DNA of 11,486 nt, taken from assembly GCA_003557085.1 (NCBI GenBank), contig PWPR01000044.1, forward strand, positions 1 to 11,486, read 5' to 3'. Origin of the DNA: Clostridia bacterium. GTDB lineage: Bacteria > Bacillota > UBA994 > PWPR01. Every line of letters begins with the position of its first letter. Position 1 is the first letter of the stretch. Shown here piece by piece: positions 7,425 to 11,486 of the stretch. Made by a program: the position numbers and the translations under genes. Below the pieces are notes generated by a model. The model was not told where the DNA came from. It made no database searches and worked only from the letters and a program-made list of their open reading frames with translations.

Positions 7425-7457
7425 CTGAGAAAGGAGTAGTTTTAACTACTCCTTCAG
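7425..7457. terminator. Hairpin between convergent genes
   Basis: AAGGAGTAGTT (7431-7441) and AACTACTCCTT (7444-7454) form an 11-bp perfect stem with a 2-base centre, in practice a 9-bp stem with a TTTTAA loop. Beyond a 3-base bulge, CTG (7425-7427) can pair with CAG (7455-7457). The stem lies over the stop codon of the HD-domain gene and 80 bp after the stop of the PLP-enzyme gene, where a shared terminator is expected. The U-tract is weak: none follows on the plus strand, and TTTCTCAGCTTTTT follows on the minus strand. It is therefore a better candidate for the leftward gene. Confidence 0.45.
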
Positions 7458-7949
7458 ATCTAAGTTAAACATAGTTTGGCAGATGCTCTTTCCTGCTTTC
7501 GTTACAAATATATTTTCATATATCTGATGGACTACTTTAATGCTACTATTGTTTTCATGTAAATTGACTAAGAAATCTGCTTCTACTAAAATTTGGTAAT
7601 CAACACCCACAATATTATCATATGTATGATGATGTCCCACTAAAAAAGCAACCCTTTCAATTACATTGTCTTCATACCCAATTTTCTCAAGCAAAGCTTT
7701 TGCATATGGAGGGCCAACCTCTTCTTGTAGTTTTCCACTTGATTCTCCAAATTTTTCAAGTGCTATTTTTATTCCAATATCATGCACTATAGCTGCTGCT
7801 TCCAGTACTTCCATATCAAAGTTTGAAATCTCCTCCATTTGACCAATCAGTCTGGCAAATTCATATACCTTGAGAAAATGCTGTATTCTTTTTGGGTCTC
7901 CACTATTAAACCTCATCATCTCAAGTATCAGCCTATATCTCTTATCCAT
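7446..7949 (-). CDS. Small stand-alone HD-domain phosphohydrolase
   Basis: 167 residues made up almost entirely of one HD domain. The metal-binding set is complete: His24 (RIQHFLK), His56-Asp57 (VHDIGI), the His106-108 cluster (VGHHHTYD) and Asp125 (VEADFLV). Family knowledge predicts a soluble metal-dependent phosphatase or phosphodiesterase, often on nucleotides. The GYP signature is absent, so cyclic-di-GMP hydrolysis is not indicated and the substrate is open. The ATG at 7947-7949 has a GGAAAGGAAG ribosome-binding site about 10 nt upstream, somewhat distant. It is transcribed alone, from a candidate promoter at 7977-8006, converging on the PLP-enzyme gene. The last two codons and the stop are part of the hairpin between the two genes. 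Confidence 0.88.
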   Translation of the reverse strand: MDKRYRLILEMMRFNSGDPKRIQHFLKVYEFARLIGQMEEISNFDMEVLEAAAIVHDIGIKIALEKFGESSGKLQEEVGPPYAKALLEKIGYEDNVIERVAFLVGHHHTYDNIVGVDYQILVEADFLVNLHENNSSIKVVHQIYENIFVTKAGKSICQTMFNLDLKE

Positions 7950-7976
7950 TTAACGTTCTTCCTTTCCACTATTTTT

Positions 7977-8006
7977 ATCATATATACTATCTAAAGCATC
8001 CTTCAA
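7977..8006 (-). promoter_or_regulatory. Candidate promoter of the HD-domain gene
   Basis: Read leftwards, TTGAAG (8006-8001) is followed after 18 bp by TATGAT (7982-7977). These match the vegetative consensus at four and five of six positions. The expected start of transcription is about 20 bp before the ATG at 7949, leaving just enough leader for the ribosome-binding site. Confidence 0.45.
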
Positions 8007-8121
8007 GAAAATTGACCCTTAATATTGCCATCTAGGTGAATAATTATATGCTTTTAACTTTAGTTATGATTATTATACTATATTTTAATGCATTCCCGTA
8101 CTACCATACATTAGTATACTC

Positions 8122-8163
8122 TGATAGAATTAATGTATGTAAAAAGACTGAAAAATAGTCTTT
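8122..8163 (+). promoter_or_regulatory. Candidate extended -10 and leader hairpin of the NHL gene
   Basis: TGATAGAAT at 8122-8130 is an extended -10 (TAGAAT, five of six matches) without a clear -35. It would start RNA near 8137. The new RNA would then carry a 7-bp hairpin AAAGACT-GAAAAAT-AGTCTTT (8143-8163), 27 nt before the ATG at 8191. On the plus strand no T-run follows, so it is not a terminator for this gene. On the minus strand the stem ends in TTTTT and would look like a terminator for leftward RNA. Confidence 0.35.
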
Positions 8164-8190
8164 AATCCTACTCTAGGGAGTGACTTTGCT

Positions 8191-9177
8191 ATGGAATGGA
8201 AAGTTTATAAAATTATTAATTATGATCAAGATAAACTATGGGGAGAAGGATATGCTCAATTTGGATTTACTGATTTGCTTGGAAATAGATACTTTATTAA
8301 CCATGATGATAATTGGATTGGCCAAATCGCAGAGAATGGAAGTGATTTTACCATAACAATGGGCCCAAAAGTAGTTTCAAAAAATTGGCCCCACTTGTAT
8401 GTTGATCTCAAAGAGCCTAAATTCTTATGTGGTTGCCCCTATACACCTGTGTCAATTCTAGTAAGCTCTGATAATGCTGTTTATAGAATAAATCTTAAAA
8501 ATAAGACTTCAGAAGCTATTATTACTAGTGAAAAACACAATATTAAGGATATTGGCAATTGTGTATATGATAAACTAGGAAATATTTGGGTAAATGAGAT
8601 TAGGGGCTGTAAGATTTGGCAGTTTGACTATAACGGTTCTCTGAAACAAGTTCTAGGTGATGGCATACCTGGATTTCAAAAACAACCTGCCTCATTTAAA
8701 GAAGTCCGCTTTAATTGGATTTATGATTTAAGAGCTGGAACTGATGGTAATATTTATGTACTTGACAGCAAAAACTTCTGCGTAAGAATGATAGAAATCA
8801 ATAGTAATACTGTTAAATTAATAGCTGGAACAGGAGAAGCAGGATATTCTGGAGATGGCGGAGATTCTCTAGAAGCTACATTTGGGTCTAACTCAAAAGC
8901 AAAGTTTGATGGGCCATGGTCTCTATCTCTTGATGAAAATGATAATATATATATTGGCGACACTCAAAATCACGTAATAAGAATGGTAGAAAGAAGTACT
9001 AACACCATTAAGACAATAGCTGGGAAAAAAGATGTTTTAAAAAAAGTGAGAAATAACATTAATGAAACTAATCCTATGAAGCTCAATCTGCCATTAATAT
9101 GCGGACTGGATTATGTAGATGGAAAGCTTTACATTCCAGAATGGGATGGTGACTTGATCATTTTAGACAAGAACTAA
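8191..9177 (+). CDS. NHL-repeat beta-propeller protein, cytoplasmic
   Basis: 328 residues with clear NHL-type repeats. The most typical block is IAGTGEAGYSGDGGDSLEA (211-229), flanked by D-x-x-GNIYVLDSKNFCVRMIE (about 185-202) and D-x-x-DNIYIGDTQNHVIRMVE (about 251-267). Blades are visible at about 118-155, 176-213, 241-278 and 303-328; a divergent N-terminal part (about 15-110) probably supplies the remaining blade(s). Such propellers serve as scaffolds for binding proteins or ligands, and some are enzymes; no catalytic site is evident here. There is no signal peptide or membrane segment, so it should stay in the cytoplasm, unlike many NHL proteins, which are secreted. A Cys-rich spot, FLCGCPY (78-84), stands out. 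Start is ATG with GGGAGTGA about 10 nt upstream. No terminator is seen before the lipoprotein gene 190 bp downstream, so read-through is possible. The exact role is unknown. Confidence 0.85.
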   Translation: MEWKVYKIINYDQDKLWGEGYAQFGFTDLLGNRYFINHDDNWIGQIAENGSDFTITMGPKVVSKNWPHLYVDLKEPKFLCGCPYTPVSILVSSDNAVYRINLKNKTSEAIITSEKHNIKDIGNCVYDKLGNIWVNEIRGCKIWQFDYNGSLKQVLGDGIPGFQKQPASFKEVRFNWIYDLRAGTDGNIYVLDSKNFCVRMIEINSNTVKLIAGTGEAGYSGDGGDSLEATFGSNSKAKFDGPWSLSLDENDNIYIGDTQNHVIRMVERSTNTIKTIAGKKDVLKKVRNNINETNPMKLNLPLICGLDYVDGKLYIPEWDGDLIILDKN

Positions 9178-9253
9178 TTAATGTATCCGTTAAATATAAA
9201 CTTATAAAAATGAGTAAGCACTTTTAGTAAGGAAAGGTATATTACTTATCTAA

Positions 9254-9259
9254 TATAAT
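9254..9259 (+). promoter_or_regulatory. Candidate -10 for the lipoprotein gene
   Basis: A perfect TATAAT lies between the NHL gene and the lipoprotein gene. No recognisable -35 and no TG extension accompany it, so this is a weak call. RNA from it would start near 9266 and include the hairpin around 9285-9320. Confidence 0.3.
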
Positions 9260-9284
9260 TATTGCACATTAGCAAAGTTTTTAA

Positions 9285-9320
9285 TTTCAATTAAAGGAGT
9301 TTTTGAGTTGTTAATTGAAA
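9285..9320 (+). promoter_or_regulatory. Leader hairpin carrying a first ribosome-binding site and TTG
   Basis: TTTCAATTAA (9285-9294) and TTAATTGAAA (9311-9320) are perfect 10-base inverted repeats. Their 16-base loop holds most of the site AAAGGAG (9293-9299), and a TTG start at 9308-9310 lies 8 nt after that site. A competing 7-bp hairpin, TTTAATT-TC-AATTAAA (9280-9295), shares the left arm. This TTG is in frame with, and 20 codons before, the ATG of the lipoprotein. Whether translation starts here, or the structure controls the downstream start, is inference. Confidence 0.45.
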
Positions 9321-9356
9321 GAATCATTCGAGGACTTAGTTACCTATTATTAAATT

Positions 9357-9361
9357 GGAGG
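9357..9361 (+). promoter_or_regulatory. Ribosome-binding site deciding the lipoprotein start
   Basis: GGAGG sits 6 nt before the ATG at 9368-9370. Starting there gives a textbook lipoprotein signal peptide (MRRYKV, hydrophobic core, lipobox Cys20). The upstream in-frame TTG at 9308 would add 20 residues with two arginine-containing turns and a second hydrophobic patch ahead of it. Confidence 0.75.
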
Positions 9362-9367
9362 TTTATT

Positions 9368-10465
9368 ATGAGGAGATACAAAGTTATAGCAATCTTAGTT
9401 TTGCTTGTCTTATCTTTTAGTGCATGCTGGCAAGAGGAAACATTAGTAGAAGAACCCCCTTTAGAAGAACCTATCTTAGAAGAAGCTGTTCAAGATGAGG
9501 ACACTGAAATCAATGAAGATAGCCTAAGCTTATTTGAAGAAATAATCCCCTTTGATAGAATAGGATATAATGGAAACACTACAGGAAACTCAAGGAATCA
9601 TGGATATGTTGGTTATGATAGAGATGGAAAACATCTTTTGAGTATAGGAAGCTCCATCTATTCCTTTGACCCCAAAACTGAAGAACTAACTTTAATTGTA
9701 AGTTTAAGTGATGGCAGACCTTCATATCTTAATGTCTTAGGAGGTGACATACTTTTTATAAATAGCGAGGAAGGCAAGTTGTACAAATTTAAATCTGAAG
9801 ATAAGCAACTAGAACTATTAGATGAACGAAGTGTTGATTTTTTAGCAACAATGTCAGGTCACATAGTTTACACTGCCCAAGTAGAATTTCTATCAGGTGA
9901 GTTTAGAAAAGAACTTGTAAGTTTCAACCCTAATAACGAGCGTTATATTACCTTAATGACCTCAAGCTTTAATGAGATTAATGTTCATGGAGCAAGGGTA
10001 TATTCTGCTGGTTATCCAAACATAAGAGTATTTAGCGATGTAGGACCAGGTGGAAGAACCGGCCACTTTGTAGATGATTTTGACGAGTTTAAGGAACTCC
10101 TAGTTTTTATAGACGATATAAGAAGCTATTCATTCGCTATTGTAGGATTAGAAGCTGATACCTCTATTTTGTTCAGATATAAAGACGGTGAACTTACTGA
10201 GTTAGTGAGTGGAGAAGATGTTGGTGGTTCTATTAGAAATATAAACTATGCTGGGGATTACTTATACTTTGTAGCAGGTTCAAGCGGCTCTAATAGACTA
10301 ATGAAGTTAAATCATATTACCTTAGAACTATCAAAAATCGCTTCTCTTCCTAGTGCAGTAGCAAACTTATTTTTAGTAAATAATTGGGTCTATTACACGG
10401 ATAATCAAGGGAATATGTATCAACTAAAACCATCAGAAGATCAAGCAAAGAAGATTACTCCTTAG
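9368..10465 (+). CDS. Lipoprotein with beta-propeller-like repeats
   Basis: 365 residues from the ATG. Residues 1-20 are a lipoprotein signal peptide: MRRYK, a hydrophobic stretch 6-17, and lipobox FSAC with Cys20 as the lipidated residue. The protein should be anchored outside the membrane. Residues 21-58 form a very acidic linker (EETLVEEPPLEEPILEEA...). From about 75 to 365 there are roughly seven repeats of about 40 residues with the pattern [VIL]-x-G-[DGN]-x-[IVL]-[YF]-[FY] ... [LM]-Y-[KQS]-[FLM]. Examples are LGGDILFINSEEGKLYKF, YAGDYLYFVAGSSGSNRLMKL and VNNWVYYTDNQGNMYQL. This resembles DUF5050- or TolB-like propellers of Gram-positive surface proteins; no enzymatic site is seen. An in-frame TTG at 9308 with its own ribosome-binding site could give a longer form (385 residues). 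It follows the NHL propeller gene by 190 bp. The partner is unknown. Confidence 0.82.
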   Translation: MRRYKVIAILVLLVLSFSACWQEETLVEEPPLEEPILEEAVQDEDTEINEDSLSLFEEIIPFDRIGYNGNTTGNSRNHGYVGYDRDGKHLLSIGSSIYSFDPKTEELTLIVSLSDGRPSYLNVLGGDILFINSEEGKLYKFKSEDKQLELLDERSVDFLATMSGHIVYTAQVEFLSGEFRKELVSFNPNNERYITLMTSSFNEINVHGARVYSAGYPNIRVFSDVGPGGRTGHFVDDFDEFKELLVFIDDIRSYSFAIVGLEADTSILFRYKDGELTELVSGEDVGGSIRNINYAGDYLYFVAGSSGSNRLMKLNHITLELSKIASLPSAVANLFLVNNWVYYTDNQGNMYQLKPSEDQAKKITP

Positions 10466-10530
10466 ATATGTCTATCTGAATATTTCATCTCTTCTACTTA
10501 AAGCAAACTGTTTACCGTATATATATTAGC

Positions 10531-10657
10531 TTGACAATTGATTTATCACATATGTATGTATAAATAAACTTTTTATAAGAGCAAAAAGATAACTTGTTTA
10601 AGAATAACCCAAAGTAATAATTACTTGAGCAATCTAATATGATTGCTCATTATTTTT
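10531..10657 (+). ncRNA. Possible small RNA unit (promoter to terminator)
   Basis: A perfect -35 TTGACA (10531-10536) is followed at 18 bp by a poor -10 (TATGTA, 10555-10560) or at 22 bp by TATAAA (10559-10564). About 90 bases later an intrinsic terminator ends at 10657. Between them is no open reading frame with a ribosome-binding site. A small hairpin, AAGTA-ATAAT-TACTT (10612-10626), abuts the terminator stem. This would make an RNA of about 90 nt. The alternative is that the terminator simply closes the lipoprotein gene with a long 3' tail. The weak -10 keeps this tentative. Confidence 0.25.
10626..10657 (+). terminator. Intrinsic terminator
   Basis: TGAGCAATC (10626-10634), loop TAATAT, GATTGCTCA (10641-10649): a perfect 9-bp stem followed at once by TTATTTTT (10650-10657). 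It is the clearest terminator in the window outside the left-edge palindrome. It lies 160 bp after the lipoprotein stop, so it ends either that transcript or a short RNA starting near 10568. Confidence 0.85.
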
Positions 10658-10872
10658 AGTTAATAGCCTTTTAACAAAGCCTAGAAGTGGAATGTCTATC
10701 TTATTATTTTAATTAGAGACTAAAAACGCTATTAAAATATTGACTTTCTGAAGTATGTAGCTTAGTATTGATACAATACTTTACCTAAATAAAGCAGTTG
10801 TTGGTATAAACGTCTATGAATTTGATATCTAATGATTGATTTTACATTGGCAAAAATCTATATACGTGATAA

Positions 10873-10902
10873 TTGCTATAGTTAACTAGAAAAACATATA
10901 AT
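10873..10902 (+). promoter_or_regulatory. Promoter of the ferredoxin-fusion gene
   Basis: TTGCTA (10873-10878) and a perfect TATAAT (10897-10902) are separated by 18 bp, a good vegetative promoter layout. RNA would start near 10909, giving a leader of about 44 nt that ends with AGGAGG (10940-10945), 7 nt before the TTG start. Confidence 0.55.
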
Positions 10903-10952
10903 TAATTACAAATAAACTAAGAAAACAACTTTGAAATATAGGAGGGATTAAA

Positions 10953-11486
10953 TTGTATAATTTGAGAGTGGTAGTGGATAGAGTTGAAGGTTTTTGTGAT
11001 ACTCCTATGAAAGTAGGGGACTATTTTGAGGTAGTAGGTAATAAACTTATAATCCCCGAAAATAAAACAATCTGCATATGGGCGCTACAAAGTATGATGC
11101 CTTTCTTCCCAGCAAAGCAAAGGGCAAAGGCTAGTGTCACCAGTAATGATTGGCTTCCTAAAACAGAGTATTTCTCATGCCCAGACCCAAATGGCAAGGT
11201 TATATTCAAAATTGAGTTAGTAGATCCTAAGACCAAAGAAGTAATTAGACAAAATCAGAAAATAAAGAGGTTATTAATTGATGAATCAATTTGCACTGGT
11301 TGTAGATGTTGTGAACTAGAATGTTCTTTTAGTCATTTTGACTTATTTTCAGACCAATTTTCAAGAATTAAAGTAAAAAAAGATGAGCTCAATGGATTAG
11401 ACAGCCCAAATGTTTGCAGGCAATGTGGAGTTGCAATGTGCATAGTAAATTGCCCATTTGATGCGCTATCTAAAGATGCTCTTACA
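10953..11486 (+). CDS. TIGR04076-like domain fused to 2x[4Fe-4S] ferredoxin (partial)
   Basis: The first 178 codons of a gene that runs off the window. Start is TTG at 10953-10955, supported by AGGAGG 7 nt upstream; an internal ATG (codon 19) has no such site. Residues about 4-92 resemble TIGR04076 proteins of anaerobes: RVVVDRVEGFCDTPMKVGD with Cys15, Cys41 in TICIWALQSMMP, and the typical FSCPDPNGKVIFKIEL with Cys76. From about 106 a ferredoxin domain follows. Its first cluster motif is Cys114, Cys117, Cys120, Cys124 (CTGCRCCELEC, with an extra Cys119), then SFSHFDLFSDQFSRIKV. Its second is Cys155, Cys158, Cys163, Cys167-Pro. This is the ferredoxin type often found with aldehyde:ferredoxin oxidoreductases, so an electron-transfer role in the cytoplasm is likely. 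The function of the N-terminal domain is not known. More of the protein, or partner genes, should lie to the right. Confidence 0.85.
   Translation, partial: MYNLRVVVDRVEGFCDTPMKVGDYFEVVGNKLIIPENKTICIWALQSMMPFFPAKQRAKASVTSNDWLPKTEYFSCPDPNGKVIFKIELVDPKTKEVIRQNQKIKRLLIDESICTGCRCCELECSFSHFDLFSDQFSRIKVKKDELNGLDSPNVCRQCGVAMCIVNCPFDALSKDALT

Larger units (their letters stand above)
10466..10952 (+). other. Gene-free stretch, 487 bp
   Basis: No convincing coding frame is present on either strand. Within it are a perfect TTGACA at 10531-10536, two adjacent hairpins (10612-10626 and 10626-10649) with the second ending in a T-run, a possible promoter around 10740-10777, and a good promoter at 10873-10902 for the next gene. 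The 10740-10777 candidate is TTGACT with TAGTAT 17 bp on, overlapped by an extended -10 TGATACAAT. The remainder is featureless AT-rich DNA. Confidence 0.65.

Noticed and set aside
8754..8963. Minus-strand frame inside the NHL gene
   Set aside because: Antisense to a conserved NHL repeat block; no ribosome-binding site.
10660..10735. Inverted repeat TTAATAGC / GCTATTAA about 60 bp apart
   Set aside because: Eight bases in AT-rich DNA at this distance are easily due to chance, and no further structure supports it.
11021..11236. Minus-strand 71-codon frame at the right end
   Set aside because: It is the complement of the TIGR04076-like domain, whose plus-strand reading has a strong ribosome-binding site and conserved motifs.
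1..11486. CRISPR array, insertion sequence, attachment site, tRNA or rRNA
   Set aside because: No regularly spaced repeats, transposase or integrase motifs, target duplications, or tRNA/rRNA-like segments were found on reading both strands.

Overview
The window reads as a piece of chromosome from a low-GC, Gram-positive anaerobe, most likely a member of Clostridia. The support is indirect. The DNA is strongly AT-rich with AT-ending codons, and Shine-Dalgarno sites are strong (AGGAGG type). TTG is the probable start of several genes. The protein set is also typical: a soluble multi-PAS GGDEF/HD-GYP protein, a Gram-positive style lipoprotein, and an oxygen-sensitive type 2x[4Fe-4S] ferredoxin domain joined to a TIGR04076-like domain. 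I cannot name a genus from the sequence alone.

Left part (1-5762, minus strand): three tightly spaced genes form a probable operon read leftwards. The first is a 1249-residue cytoplasmic sensor with seven PAS domains, a GGDEF domain and an HD-GYP domain (cyclic-di-GMP turnover). The second is a HAD-superfamily phosphatase whose ribosome-binding site overlaps the sensor's stop codon. The third is an M24 family (Xaa-Pro type) metallopeptidase. Just past the peptidase stop lies a hairpin terminator, embedded in a perfect 82-bp palindrome at the extreme window edge that looks partly like an assembly fold-back.

Middle part (5763-7949): a 452-bp AT-rich divergent intergenic region holds an 11-bp direct repeat with 21-bp periodicity and a clear extended -10 promoter. 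That promoter reads rightwards into a class V aminotransferase-fold PLP enzyme. The enzyme converges with a small stand-alone HD-domain phosphohydrolase on the minus strand; a hairpin sits between the two 3' ends.

Right part (7950-11486, plus strand): a cytoplasmic NHL-repeat beta-propeller protein is followed by a lipoprotein with an acidic linker and a second, unrelated beta-propeller-like domain. The lipoprotein has two in-frame starts, each with its own ribosome-binding site, and the first lies in the loop of an RNA hairpin. A 487-bp gene-free stretch follows. It contains an intrinsic terminator, a possible short RNA gene and a promoter for the last gene, a TIGR04076-ferredoxin fusion that runs off the window.

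No mobile element, CRISPR array, rRNA or tRNA was seen. I see no clear new multi-gene defence or metabolic system. The points most worth following are the ferredoxin fusion, the PAS array, the palindrome, the two-start lipoprotein leader and the possible small RNA.
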